Shown in pieces: positions 1-9,947 of a stretch of DNA of 53,152 bases. Source of the stretch: Gammaproteobacteria bacterium (lineage in GTDB: Bacteria > Pseudomonadota > Gammaproteobacteria > UBA6429 > Thiohalophilaceae); assembly GCA_026196045.1 (NCBI GenBank), contig JAPHRJ010000018.1, positions 1-53,152 on the forward strand, read 5' to 3'. The notes under the pieces are model-generated. The model did not search any database. It was not told where the DNA came from and was given only the letters and a program-made list of their open reading frames with translations. The first letter of the stretch is position 1. Each line of letters begins with the position of its first letter. The position numbers and the translations under genes were made by a program.

Positions 1-1845
1 CTGGACACACCAACTAACTCACGTCTGGTTGTCCGTGTACGTGATGAATTTCATAACTGCTGGAGCGGTAACTGTACGACAGATGGTAATGAACTACTGA
101 CTGAAATAACTAACCTTGCAAATACAATCACACCGGATACGGTTAATACTGATCTAGTGGTCAGTAAGGCCCTGTTCATGGGTGATGGCATTATCGCCAG
201 TGGTGGCTCGCGTCATGAAGCTAATCAGATTGCACTGTATGAGTTTAAACATCTGGGTGATGACTATACCGCTTATGATACCAGTGGTATTGAACCTGCC
301 CTGAACCTGGAACTTATCGGTAATGTTACCTGGCTAAACAACTATGGCATTCAGATTGTCAGTGGCATGGCCAAAGGCACAACCCAGGACAGTAAAAAAC
401 TCCATGACATGATCAAAAATACAGGTGAGTATTCTATTGAAGCCTGGGTCATTCCGGCTAATGTCACTCAGGAAGGTCCTGCACGCATTATCAGTTACTC
501 TGCCAGCACCACTGCTCGTAACTTTACTCTGGGTCAAACCCTGTATAACTATAACTATCTGCATCGTAGTAATACAACGGATGAAAATGGTGAACCTGAT
601 CTCTCTACGGCTGATGCGGATGAAGTTCTACAGGCCACTTTACAGCATGTCATTATCACCTTTGATCCTGTTAACGGCCGTCGTATTTATGTTAATGGTG
701 AATTTACTGGAGATGCGGATACCACTGCAGCGGGTAATCTGAATGACTGGGATGACAGCTTTGCCCTGATACTGGGAAATGAAGCTTCAAGTGACCGTCA
801 GTGGCAGGGTACCTTACGTATGGTTGCTATCCATAACCGTTCATTGAGTGCTGCCCAGATTACCCAAAACTATGAAGTAGGTGTTGGCAAAAACCTGTAT
901 ATGCTGTTTGCTGTGAGTGATCTGGTTAATATCCCTCAAAGCTACATCATGTTCGAAATGAGCTTGCAGGATAACTACAGTTACTTATTTAACAAACCAA
1001 CCTTTGTCAGCCTGAGTGACAATCCTGACCCTCAAAATATTACCCTCAAGGGAATACGCCTGGGCATTAATGGTAAAGAAGCCACGGTAGGTCAGGGTTA
1101 TATGAAACTGGATACCACTATTAATGCAAACAATCAGGTTTTATCCAATATTGGAACCATCATCGCCCTTGAGAAAGGTGCAGATAATGATGAATTTTTC
1201 CTGACCTTTGATGACATTAATGGCAATCTCAATGCCATGAGTCGTACCGTAACTTATACCGCGACTCCGGTTGCCGATCCGGATGCAAGTTCCGATATAA
1301 GTGTACGTACTTTTGACGAAATCAATGCTTCCATGTATGAGGTCACCGGTGTCGACCCACAAACAACAAGTGTTTTAACTACCTATAATACCGTCAAGCA
1401 ACAGTTACCCGCGGCCGAAAATATTGGGGGATTTGTTTCTGCAAATCAGGTAGCTATTACTCAGTTAGCTTTCGCCTACTGTAGTGCTCTTGTTGATGAT
1501 ACAAGCTTGCGTACCAGCTATTTCAGTGGTTTTGATTTTACGGCTGATGTGGCGACCGCCTTCTCTACAGCAAATACAACACAAAAAGATCTAACCATTG
1601 ATGCTCTGACAACCTCACTCTATAACCAGATGATCACAACGGGCCTAACGACAGCACCGGGATATGCCAGTATTCGTGCCGAATTGTCCAGCACCATAGA
1701 TGCTGACGGTAATGGTGTGGGAGATGGCCTGTTTGAACAGTTAACACAATCCTGTCCAACTAACTGTCAGTCTGATCGAACCCAGACCATTGTCAAAGGC
1801 ATGTGTGCGGCTGTACTTGGTAGTGCTGCAATGCTGATACAGTAA
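1..1845 (+). CDS. LamG-domain protein, 5' partial
   Basis: The frame is open from base 1, so the true start lies outside the window and the GTG at 157 is not the start. Window residues about 142-300 form a LamG/concanavalin-like fold: an IEAWV strand, then a VNGEF strand, then GTLRMVAIHNRSLSAAQI. LamG domains bind carbohydrate or protein ligands at the cell surface. Near residue 568 is a DADGNGVGDG loop, a calcium-binding type seen in dockerin and thrombospondin-3 repeats. Cys residues occur in CWSGNC near the left edge and in CPTNC near the C-terminus, which suits an exported protein. It ends 19 bp before the Tat-exported gene and is probably co-transcribed with it. The ligand is unknown. 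DUF1501 proteins are often paired with a large exported partner, and this may be that partner. Confidence 0.8.
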   Translation: MDTPTNSRLVVRVRDEFHNCWSGNCTTDGNELLTEITNLANTITPDTVNTDLVVSKALFMGDGIIASGGSRHEANQIALYEFKHLGDDYTAYDTSGIEPALNLELIGNVTWLNNYGIQIVSGMAKGTTQDSKKLHDMIKNTGEYSIEAWVIPANVTQEGPARIISYSASTTARNFTLGQTLYNYNYLHRSNTTDENGEPDLSTADADEVLQATLQHVIITFDPVNGRRIYVNGEFTGDADTTAAGNLNDWDDSFALILGNEASSDRQWQGTLRMVAIHNRSLSAAQITQNYEVGVGKNLYMLFAVSDLVNIPQSYIMFEMSLQDNYSYLFNKPTFVSLSDNPDPQNITLKGIRLGINGKEATVGQGYMKLDTTINANNQVLSNIGTIIALEKGADNDEFFLTFDDINGNLNAMSRTVTYTATPVADPDASSDISVRTFDEINASMYEVTGVDPQTTSVLTTYNTVKQQLPAAENIGGFVSANQVAITQLAFAYCSALVDDTSLRTSYFSGFDFTADVATAFSTANTTQKDLTIDALTTSLYNQMITTGLTTAPGYASIRAELSSTIDADGNGVGDGLFEQLTQSCPTNCQSDRTQTIVKGMCAAVLGSAAMLIQ

Positions 1846-1864
1846 TTAACCCAGGAACAGTACT

Positions 1865-3469
1865 ATGAGTAAAAAGTCGGGTAAGAAATCAAAATACATG
1901 TCTCCGGATGAACCTCTTTTTCATTCCGATCATAAACGTCCGGTTACACGCCGTGACTTTCTGGCGCAGGGATTTATGGCGGGTTCAGGTCTGGTGATTG
2001 GAAGTTCATTATTAAGCCTGTTCGCATCATCCCGTTCAGCCCATGCCGCCCTGTCCACCGATATGGAAGCATTGAAAAGTAGTTGTGGTATCGCAACAGC
2101 AGGCGCTGGAAAAATTCCATTTATCTGTTTTGATCTGGCCGGTGGAGCCAATATCGCCGGTTCCAACGTCCTGGTTGGTCAGGGCAGCGGACAACTGGAT
2201 TTTCTGAATACCGCAGGATATAGCAAGTTAGGTCTACCTGGCGACATGTTACCCAGCAGCAGTACGACTAACTTTGTTAATACCGAGTTGGGACTGGCCT
2301 TTCATACCGATAGCGCATTTCTACGCGGTATTCTGAGTAAAACCAGTATTGCTACTCGTGCCAGTACCAATGGTGCAGTCATCCCGGCTCGTTCAGCCAA
2401 CGATACAGCCAACAACCCACATAATCCGATGTATGGTATTTATAGCGCAGGAGCCAATGGTGAATTATTGCCGTTAATTGGTTCTCGTAACTCTGATTCC
2501 GGCGGTAACTCTATGGCTCCAGCCAGTATGATTGATCTGGAAGTCCGCCCCACTAAAGTTGATCAAGCCAGTGATGTAACCGGTATGGTGGATACTGGCG
2601 ATCTGGTTGGCCAGTTAAATCAAAGTGATGCTGTTAAGGTAATGGAATCAGTGGCTCGTATTACCCGAAATAAACTGGATCGGGTTTCCACCGGTTTAGG
2701 AACTGATACCGCTATAAAAAACAAAGTTGAATGTGCTTATGTTAAAAGTGCCGACCTGGTAGATCGCTATGGCGATCCCACCGCTCTGGATCCCCGTCCT
2801 TTAAGTACCGCCTATCCAACTGGTGACAGTAATATCGCAAGCATATTTCCACAGCCTGAGTTTGACTCTGACCGAGAATTTCGCAAAACAGCCTCTGTAA
2901 TGAAAATGGTCATCAATGGTTATGCTGGTGCCGGTACTATCCAGATGGGTGGTTATGACTACCATACTGGCAACCGATCAGCCGGAGAGATTCGTGATTT
3001 TCGCGCAGGACAATGTATGGGAGCCTGTCTGGAATATGCTGCACGTGTCGGTGTGCCATTAATGCTATACGTGTTTAGTGATGGTTCTGTTTCCAGCAAC
3101 GGGACAACTGATGATTCAGCAGACGGCCGTGGTAAAGGCGTATGGACGGGTGACAATGGTTCGACTGCCGCTTCATTCTTCCTTGTGTATAACCCTGCAG
3201 GTCGAGCCACGTTACTTGGCGGCACAACAGAAGAACAGGCACGCCATCAACAGTTAGGTTATATGACCGCGGATGCTTCGGTAGTAACCTCATCCAGCCC
3301 GGCTGCAAATAATGTCAACCTGCTTGCTGAAACAGTTATTCTTAATTACATGGCTTTGCATGGTGAACAGAATAATTTTGCCAGTACATTCACTAACCAT
3401 GGCCTTGGCAATAGTCTCGACACCTATACTGCCTTTTCACCTGTCGTGAATGGAACTATAGGGGGTTAA
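1865..3469 (+). CDS. Tat-exported DUF1501-like protein
   Basis: A 534-residue protein with a twin-arginine signal: T-R-R-D-F-L-A at residues 28-34, a hydrophobic stretch to about 58, and likely cleavage after SAHA. Folded export suggests a cofactor or a pre-assembled partner. After the signal, the pattern FICFDLAGGANIAGSNVLVG resembles the N-terminal strand of DUF1501 proteins, a sulfatase-fold family of unknown activity (usually L-x-GG-D-G-L-N). The central part keeps GYAGAGTIQMGGYDYHTG and ends with TNHGLGNS, also typical of the family. The start ATG follows CAGGAACAGTACT, an acceptable ribosome site. It sits directly behind the LamG gene. The reaction, if any, is unknown, and the DUF1501 assignment rests on motif resemblance only. 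Confidence 0.7.
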   Translation: MSKKSGKKSKYMSPDEPLFHSDHKRPVTRRDFLAQGFMAGSGLVIGSSLLSLFASSRSAHAALSTDMEALKSSCGIATAGAGKIPFICFDLAGGANIAGSNVLVGQGSGQLDFLNTAGYSKLGLPGDMLPSSSTTNFVNTELGLAFHTDSAFLRGILSKTSIATRASTNGAVIPARSANDTANNPHNPMYGIYSAGANGELLPLIGSRNSDSGGNSMAPASMIDLEVRPTKVDQASDVTGMVDTGDLVGQLNQSDAVKVMESVARITRNKLDRVSTGLGTDTAIKNKVECAYVKSADLVDRYGDPTALDPRPLSTAYPTGDSNIASIFPQPEFDSDREFRKTASVMKMVINGYAGAGTIQMGGYDYHTGNRSAGEIRDFRAGQCMGACLEYAARVGVPLMLYVFSDGSVSSNGTTDDSADGRGKGVWTGDNGSTAASFFLVYNPAGRATLLGGTTEEQARHQQLGYMTADASVVTSSSPAANNVNLLAETVILNYMALHGEQNNFASTFTNHGLGNSLDTYTAFSPVVNGTIGG

Positions 3470-3539
3470 AGGCATTCTTGTTATTTTAACGTTGTAGTCC
3501 TGTCTCAACACACAGATACAACCGGCCTATAACACTGCA

Positions 3540-4598
3540 ATGTTTGCCTTTATAACGGACCCGGTCAGTATGAAAAACCTGTCAGCCCAGCATGATTTAT
3601 TCCAGTCTGGTATAAAATTAAACTTTATACCCGGTGTAGTGCTGCTTGTATTTTGTCTGATCAGCAACCCAGTTCAGGCACAATGGTTCAAGGAACAACA
3701 TTCCATCATGGGAACCTTGATCCAGGTTGAGCTCTGGAGTAAGGATACTAACAAAGCAAAACAGGCTATCGATGCGGTCATTACTGAAATGCATCGCATT
3801 GATCAATTAATGAGTCCTTTTAAGGAAGATAGTGAGATATCACTTATTAATCGTGAAGCCGCTAATCATCCTGTCACTCTATCCATTGAATTATTTCATC
3901 TCATTCAGCAGGCTGAAAAAATTTCTCAATTATCGAAGGGCACATTTGATATTAGTTTTGCCAGTATCGGTCACCTTTATGATTACCGAAAAAATAAAAA
4001 GCCAGGTGAACAAACTATTAATAAAAAATTATCCAAAATAAACTACAAAAATATTATTCTAAATACAGATACGCACAGTCTCTATTTTTCACAACCCGGT
4101 ATGCGAATCGATCTTGGTGGTATTGCCAAAGGCTATGCCGTTGATAAAGCAGTTGAAATTTTACAGAACCTAAAGATCCAAACAGCCATGGTCAGTGCTG
4201 GTGGTGATAGTCGCATATTGGGTGACAGGAAAGGACGTCCATGGATGATTGGAATTCGCCATCCTCGTGCCGAAGAAAAATCACGAGTCGTACTACCTCT
4301 TTCATCTGTCGCCGTTTCAACCTCTGGTGACTATGAACGTTTTTTTATTGAACAGGGTAAGCGCTATCATCACATCATCAGCCCCTATAATGGAAAATCG
4401 GCTAACCAAAGTCAGAGTGTAACCATTTTAGGACCAGAAGCGACCATAACGGATGCTCTATCTACCACTGTATTTATACTAGGCCATCAACAGGGACTGG
4501 CGTTTATTAACCGTCTTCCTGATTATGACGCCATTATTATCGATAGTCAGGGCCAGATGCACTATTCAGATGGCTTACAACAACCTGATAACACCTAA
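3540..4598 (+). CDS. apbE: FAD:protein FMN transferase (ApbE family)
   Basis: ApbE enzymes move FMN from FAD onto Thr/Ser of periplasmic flavoproteins such as RnfG or NqrC. The family pattern is clear: MGTLIQVEL after the signal, FDISFASIGHLYD, RIDLGGIAKGYAVDKA, VSAGGDSRILG, the Mg/substrate segment STSGDYERFF, YHHIISPYNG and ATITDALSTTVFILG. The length of 352 is usual. A hydrophobic signal ends with NPVQA and has no lipobox, so this is a soluble periplasmic or anchored form rather than a lipoprotein. An alternative ATG at 3570 gives a more normal signal peptide; neither start has a good ribosome site. It lies between the DUF1501-like gene and the TPR/ExbBD genes. No flavin acceptor protein is evident nearby. 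Confidence 0.93.
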   Translation: MFAFITDPVSMKNLSAQHDLFQSGIKLNFIPGVVLLVFCLISNPVQAQWFKEQHSIMGTLIQVELWSKDTNKAKQAIDAVITEMHRIDQLMSPFKEDSEISLINREAANHPVTLSIELFHLIQQAEKISQLSKGTFDISFASIGHLYDYRKNKKPGEQTINKKLSKINYKNIILNTDTHSLYFSQPGMRIDLGGIAKGYAVDKAVEILQNLKIQTAMVSAGGDSRILGDRKGRPWMIGIRHPRAEEKSRVVLPLSSVAVSTSGDYERFFIEQGKRYHHIISPYNGKSANQSQSVTILGPEATITDALSTTVFILGHQQGLAFINRLPDYDAIIIDSQGQMHYSDGLQQPDNT

Positions 4599-4630
4599 AT
4601 CTGATTGAGTAACCAATAGCGAATACTGAA

Positions 4631-5161
4631 ATGAAACAATATTATTTTCTCTTCTTAACACTCATGCTTGTTTACAGCCACGCTCAGGCAGAGCCTGATA
4701 ACACACCAAGCAATGAGCAGTCCATGGATAAGCGCATACAGAACCTGAAAATGCAGGTACTGGAACTAAATCGTGATCTATTCCAGCTCGAAGAAGAATT
4801 ACTGTTCCCGGCCAACACCCAGTTCACCGTCTTTCTTTCCTATGATATAGGCAGTTTTTTTTCCCTTGACTCAGTACAGCTAAAAGTTAATGAGAAAGTA
4901 GTAGCCAACCATCTTTATACAGAACGCGAAATTAAAGCACTAAAACGCGGCGGCACTCAAAAACTGTATATAGGTAACCTGCCGTCAGGTGAGCATGAGC
5001 TCATCGCTTTCTTCACGGGTACGGGTCCTAAAGGCCGAGATTATCGCCGAGGCAGTACTGTTAAGTTAGAGAAAGGATCTGACCCACAGTTTGTAGAATT
5101 AAAAATTACCGATAACAGTCGACAACAACAACCGGACTTTGCCATTAAAGTCTGGGAGTAA
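4631..5161 (+). CDS. Exported protein of unknown function in the TPR/ExbBD cluster
   Basis: A 176-residue protein with a signal peptide (cleavage after SHAQA, near residue 20) and a short coiled coil at about 32-60. A compact, probably beta-rich domain follows, with NTQFTVFLSYDIG, LYIGNLPSGEHELIAFFTG and a charged C-terminal tail. The GNLPSGEHEL segment resembles PEGA- or carbohydrate-binding-like beta domains, but I cannot assign a family. It is 17 bp upstream of the first TPR gene and so belongs to that operon. The most likely place of action is the periplasm, as an accessory part of the envelope complex. Confidence 0.75.
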   Translation: MKQYYFLFLTLMLVYSHAQAEPDNTPSNEQSMDKRIQNLKMQVLELNRDLFQLEEELLFPANTQFTVFLSYDIGSFFSLDSVQLKVNEKVVANHLYTEREIKALKRGGTQKLYIGNLPSGEHELIAFFTGTGPKGRDYRRGSTVKLEKGSDPQFVELKITDNSRQQQPDFAIKVWE

Positions 5162-5178
5162 ATCCACAATAGAATAAA

Positions 5179-7092
5179 ATGCAGCAACGACACCTACTTA
5201 ATTATTTTTCGATTTCTAATATCAGGATAGTTTTCTCTGTCCTGATTGTGTCGTTATGCCTGTTGTTCACGCCACATCGACTTAGCGCAGAAAGTAATAC
5301 GGACATTACTGTACAGGACCTTCGTTATGGTGAAGTCCTGTTTTATTATTATCAGGACAAGTACTTTTCTGCCATCACCCGACTAATGCAGGCTCGGAAA
5401 TATAATCCAATTAAAAACCAGGGCAAGATTCCAGAAGTTTTGCTTGGAGGACTATTTCTTGGATACGGCCTACGTGATGATTCGGTAAACATATTTAACA
5501 CCTTACTTGAAAGTCATACTGAACAGGCAACCCAGGATCAGGCCTGGTATTACCTGGGAAAATCCTGGTATCGCATTAAGGATATGGAAAAAGCGGCTCA
5601 GGCACTGAATAAGGTTTCCCCTAACCTGCCTGAAGAAAGAATGAATGAACGGCATCATCTTCTGGCCAATATTTTTCAACAACAGGGAAAATATACTGAA
5701 GCAGAAGAAATGCTGGATAACATTAGCAAACAGTCAATATGGAAGTCTTATACACATTACAACCTCGGTGTGGCACTAATAAAAGCAGGGAAAACTAAAG
5801 ATGGCCTGGAGTTACTGGATGAAGTAAGTGATATAGAACCTCACTCAGAAGAACTGGCTGGTTTAAAAGACCGCGCCAACCTGGCGCTGGGCTTTAGCTA
5901 CATTCAAAAAAACAATACCTATAATGCACTAAGCTACCTGAAAAAAATACGCCTGCATGGTCCTCACTCAAATAAAGCCCTGTTAGGCCTGGGTTGGGCT
6001 CATAGCCTGTTACAACAGCATCCACAGTCCCTTGTGCCATGGCATGAAGCCGCACGGCGTCCAGCACTTGATCCATCAGTACAGGAATCCCTGCTTGCTA
6101 TTGCCTGGGCCAATGATGAAGCTGGCCATACAGAACAGGCTCTGGCTGACTATGAACGTGCATTGATAATTTTAGCGGCCGAAAAAACTAATCTAGACAG
6201 AGTTATCAATGCCGTAAAAAATGGTGAGTTAAAGAAAGTCCTTCACCCTCACGCCCATGATCTTGAAATCATTGTACCGCTGGAAATTAAACGCGCTAGT
6301 CGCTCTGACACCCTGCCCTATTTAAATGAACTACTGGCTTCAGGTACTTTTCAGTCTGCCTATAAAAATTATCGTGATCTGGTTTATTTACGTAGCATTT
6401 TACAGGACTGGCAGCATCAGCTCCCCGCCTTCAAATCAATGTTAAGTGAACGCATCATTACATATAACAAAAAATTAAAACGTGTTTCCACTGACCCGCG
6501 TCTACAACAGTTAAAAAAATACAAATCTGAACGTAACAAACTGGCGAATGAATTTTCTAAAATTTTAAAATCTGAAGATGCTCTGGCACTGGCTACAGAT
6601 GAGGAACTGAAACAGTTACAAATACTTAACCGGATCAAAACTGGTCTGGATACATTTAGCCAACTTGAAGAGCTACAGGAACAACGGGATAAATACCAAC
6701 GCCTATACGGTATACTCACCTGGGACATTAGCACCGATTATGCTCCGCGTACCTGGTCTGTTGAACGACAATTTCAGGAACTGGGTAATGAACTTAAAAA
6801 GACGAGTGCAGCAGAAAAAAGTCTGGCTAACACATGGAAAACCGCACCTCGTTATTTTAATGCCCATGCGCGTAAGTTAACGCAACATCGGGGTAACCTT
6901 GCCAGACTAACAACTGATATTAATACACTACTTCAGCATCAGTCTGACTATTTGCATAAACTGGCTTTAAACGAGCTTGATAGTCGAAGACAGGCATTAA
7001 ATGATTACCAGATCCGCGCACAATATAATTTGTCCTTATTACTGGATAGACTGTCAAGCCCATCATATGCCAGCAAGCAGGTGCAGCCTTGA
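5179..7092 (+). CDS. Periplasmic TPR protein with C-terminal coiled coil
   Basis: A 637-residue protein. A membrane-spanning signal (about residues 18-36, cleavage after LSA) is followed by a chain of tetratricopeptide-like helical pairs from about 47 to 350, for example AWYYLGKSWYRIKDMEKAAQAL, NLGVALIKAGKTKDGLELL and ALLGLGWAHSLLQQ. From about 415 to the end the sequence is charged and heptad-like, so probably a long coiled coil. TPR arrays hold multi-protein assemblies together. The stop codon overlaps the TTG start of the next TPR gene, so the two are translationally coupled. The gene order with ExbB/ExbD/TonB-like proteins recalls the TPR components of Agl-Glt and TonB2-type systems; that comparison is inference. 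Confidence 0.85.
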   Translation: MQQRHLLNYFSISNIRIVFSVLIVSLCLLFTPHRLSAESNTDITVQDLRYGEVLFYYYQDKYFSAITRLMQARKYNPIKNQGKIPEVLLGGLFLGYGLRDDSVNIFNTLLESHTEQATQDQAWYYLGKSWYRIKDMEKAAQALNKVSPNLPEERMNERHHLLANIFQQQGKYTEAEEMLDNISKQSIWKSYTHYNLGVALIKAGKTKDGLELLDEVSDIEPHSEELAGLKDRANLALGFSYIQKNNTYNALSYLKKIRLHGPHSNKALLGLGWAHSLLQQHPQSLVPWHEAARRPALDPSVQESLLAIAWANDEAGHTEQALADYERALIILAAEKTNLDRVINAVKNGELKKVLHPHAHDLEIIVPLEIKRASRSDTLPYLNELLASGTFQSAYKNYRDLVYLRSILQDWQHQLPAFKSMLSERIITYNKKLKRVSTDPRLQQLKKYKSERNKLANEFSKILKSEDALALATDEELKQLQILNRIKTGLDTFSQLEELQEQRDKYQRLYGILTWDISTDYAPRTWSVERQFQELGNELKKTSAAEKSLANTWKTAPRYFNAHARKLTQHRGNLARLTTDINTLLQHQSDYLHKLALNELDSRRQALNDYQIRAQYNLSLLLDRLSSPSYASKQVQP

Positions 7093-9947
7093 AACTAGTG
7101 CATCTGCCTATACTATTGATTGCTGCAACACTAGTCGCCTGTAGTTCACAGGTTGCGACTCTGGATTCGTTGCCTGATCGCGTTGCTATAGAAAAGACTC
7201 CTGCACGTTCAACACAGAATAACGAAGCCCTACTTGATCATAGTTCTGATCGTGACTTTGATCGTGACTTTGATCGTAGCTTTGATCGAAGTAGAGCCAT
7301 CGCACATTATCGCCAGTTTCTTGAACTGGCTCCCGGCAGCCCCATGTATCCTCGTGCTATGAAACGCCTGGCTGAGCTGGAAATGCTGTCTGCAGAAGAG
7401 CGGGACAGTAATACGCAGCAGCTTGCAAAGCAGAATAAGCAGCAGGTCAAAAATGCCATTGAGATATATAAAACTTATTTGCGCACCTATCCCCAGGCAA
7501 AAGATAATGATCAGATCCTTTATCAACTGGCCAAAGCATATGAGTTAGTGGGTGATATTCATAACAGCATCACTACCCTGTCACAACTTACCAACACCTA
7601 CCCCTATAGTCGCTATTTTGATGAAGCGCATTTCAGACGAGGTGAAATACTATTTTCTCTTCAGAAGTATCCTGATGCTGAACGTGCATTTCGTATGGTG
7701 AATACGCGTAAATATTCCAACTACAAAGTTAAAGCCCTGTACAAGCATGCCTGGTCCCTGTTTAAACAAAGTAAATATCAGCAGGCATTGAGCGTCTATT
7801 TCAAACTATTACAGGAAAAATCTGAATATAGTCAGATTAACCAGCTGGAATATACTGGTCATATTGTAGAAACTGAAAAATCCTTTTTAAATGACGTACT
7901 GAGAGCAACCGCCTTAAGCCTCTCCTATGAAGATGGAGTCAACACCTTAAAACAGCATATGCCACAACGCAGTGAGCAGCCGTTTGAAGCCTTGCTTTAT
8001 GATCGCCTCGGTCACCTTTACCTGGATAAACAACGACACATTGATGCTGCAGAAACGTACCTGGCCTATGTTGATAAATATCCAGCGAACTCTATTGCAC
8101 CAAATTTTCATGAAAGTGCCATCAAGGCCTATCAGGCTAGCGGGATCTCTCTGTTAGTTCTATCCAGTAAGGAAGACTTCATAAATCGGTACGGTGTCGG
8201 TACCGAGTTCTGGTCCCAACATGATACGTCAGTGCGCGATTCTCTACGGCCAATGTTAATTAGTCATGTCAAAGATCTGTCAACGCATTATCACGCCACC
8301 GCACAAAAAACAAAAAAACAGCCTGACTTCAAAAAAGCTATTTACTGGTACCAGCATTATATTCAGGCCTTCAAGACCGAAGCAGATGTGGCCCAGACTC
8401 ATTTTCTTCTGGCAGAAGCCCTGCAGGAATCAGGTCGTTATGAAATGGCAATAGAGGCTTTTGAAAAAACAGCTTATGACTATCCAGCACATAAACAAAG
8501 TGCAGACGCTGCTTATGCTGCACTATTGCTTTACCCCATAATTGATAAAAATAAAAAGACCGCCGACAGATTGAGTTGGAAAACACGTCAGATTGACCAT
8601 TCCCTGCGCTTTGCTGATACTTTCCCAGAACATAAACATGCACTACCCGTACTCATAAAAACTGCAGAATTACTCTATAGCAAAAATAATTACATCAAGG
8701 CCACTTTAGCCGCAGAAAAATCTATATTACGCTTTAAGCCGAAAACAAATCCAGGTTTGAAAAAAACAGCCTGGACGGTTTTAGGTCATGCCAGTTTTGA
8801 CAATAAAGATTATCTCAAAGCAGAATCCGCCTATAAGTCGGCACTTAAACTTACACCAAAGAAAGATATGCAATATGCCTCTCTGACAGAGCGTTATGCC
8901 GCTAGTATTTACAAACAGGCAGCACAATTACGTGAGCAGGGAGAAACACAGTTAGCTGTAGCCACATTCCTGCGCATTGGAGTGAATATTCCGCAATCAA
9001 AAATTCGCTGGACGGCTGACTATGATGCTGCCTCACTGTTAATTCAAACTGAAAAATGGAGTCAGGCTCAACCTGTGCTTGAACGTTTACGCAAGCATTA
9101 TCCGAATAAACATAAAATGCAGGCTAACATCACGGAGAAACTGGCTTTTGTCTATAACAAGTCTGGGCAACCCGTTAAAGCTGCAAGAGAAATGGAAAAT
9201 CTGGCCAGTGCCTCCAGTGATCCCAAATACCGGCAGGAAATTCTCTGGCAAACAGCTGAGTTATACCAAAGCAATAATCGTAATATTGACGCGGCACGTA
9301 TTTATCAAAAATACCTGAAACAAAAAGGGAGCACGGCAGAACGTACACTCGAAGCTCAGTATGCGCTAGCCGAACATTTTGATACTCGTAAAGACGCTAA
9401 AAGTGCACGCCACTGGTACAAAAAACTTATCTCAACAGATAAGACTGCCGGAAAAAAACGCACCGAGCGTAGTCGTTTCCTTGCCGCGACCGCAACAGTC
9501 AAGTTGGCAAAGCCAATACATCATACTTATAAAAAAGCCAGGTTAACTGTCCCACTTAAGAAAAGTCTTAAACGAAAAAAGGCTTTAATGAAAAAGACGC
9601 TGACAGCCTACGAAAAAGCTCTTAAGTATAAAGTGGCAGATATTAATACCTCAGCCACTTATGAAATTGCAGAGATCTATCATGATTTCTCCCGCTCACT
9701 GATGAAATCACAGCGTCCAAAAAATCTCGCGGGAGAAGAACTGGAGCAATATGATATTTTGCTGGAGGAGCAGGCCTACCCCTTTGAAGAAAAAGCCATT
9801 GACATTCATATCGCTAATTTAAAGCACATGCAGCAGGGAATATATGATCAATGGATTAAAAACAGCCTGGGGCAACTTAAAAAACTGCAACCAGCCCGTT
9901 TTTCTAAAGAAGAAGTGATTGATGACTATGTATCTACTACCAACTAA
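7089..9947 (+). CDS. Large TPR lipoprotein
   Basis: A 952-residue lipoprotein. The signal is followed by LVAC with Cys18 as lipidation site, and residue 19 is Ser, which favours outer-membrane sorting. The TTG start overlaps the TGA of the preceding gene; a GTG at 7098 would also give a complete signal. Many TPR units follow (for example ILYQLAKAYELVGDIHNSITTL, AHFRRGEILFSLQKYPDAERAF, WTVLGHASFDNKDYLKAESAY), so it is a long helical solenoid. Residues about 53-68 hold an Asp-Arg-Phe repeat encoded by a 12-bp tandem repeat. Size and position suggest it is the main periplasmic scaffold of the machine, anchored in the outer membrane. This role is inferred. Confidence 0.88.
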   Translation: MKLVHLPILLIAATLVACSSQVATLDSLPDRVAIEKTPARSTQNNEALLDHSSDRDFDRDFDRSFDRSRAIAHYRQFLELAPGSPMYPRAMKRLAELEMLSAEERDSNTQQLAKQNKQQVKNAIEIYKTYLRTYPQAKDNDQILYQLAKAYELVGDIHNSITTLSQLTNTYPYSRYFDEAHFRRGEILFSLQKYPDAERAFRMVNTRKYSNYKVKALYKHAWSLFKQSKYQQALSVYFKLLQEKSEYSQINQLEYTGHIVETEKSFLNDVLRATALSLSYEDGVNTLKQHMPQRSEQPFEALLYDRLGHLYLDKQRHIDAAETYLAYVDKYPANSIAPNFHESAIKAYQASGISLLVLSSKEDFINRYGVGTEFWSQHDTSVRDSLRPMLISHVKDLSTHYHATAQKTKKQPDFKKAIYWYQHYIQAFKTEADVAQTHFLLAEALQESGRYEMAIEAFEKTAYDYPAHKQSADAAYAALLLYPIIDKNKKTADRLSWKTRQIDHSLRFADTFPEHKHALPVLIKTAELLYSKNNYIKATLAAEKSILRFKPKTNPGLKKTAWTVLGHASFDNKDYLKAESAYKSALKLTPKKDMQYASLTERYAASIYKQAAQLREQGETQLAVATFLRIGVNIPQSKIRWTADYDAASLLIQTEKWSQAQPVLERLRKHYPNKHKMQANITEKLAFVYNKSGQPVKAAREMENLASASSDPKYRQEILWQTAELYQSNNRNIDAARIYQKYLKQKGSTAERTLEAQYALAEHFDTRKDAKSARHWYKKLISTDKTAGKKRTERSRFLAATATVKLAKPIHHTYKKARLTVPLKKSLKRKKALMKKTLTAYEKALKYKVADINTSATYEIAEIYHDFSRSLMKSQRPKNLAGEELEQYDILLEEQAYPFEEKAIDIHIANLKHMQQGIYDQWIKNSLGQLKKLQPARFSKEEVIDDYVSTTN
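7245..7292 (+). repeat. 12-bp tandem repeat inside the TPR lipoprotein
   Basis: Four in-frame copies of a 12-bp unit (TTTGATCGTGAC and variants) lie end to end and code for S-D-R-D, F-D-R-D, F-D-R-S, F-D-R-S. The first two complete units differ at only one base; the last two have drifted. Because the unit is a multiple of three, copy changes would lengthen or shorten the linker between the lipidated Cys and the first TPR without shifting the frame. Confidence 0.9.
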
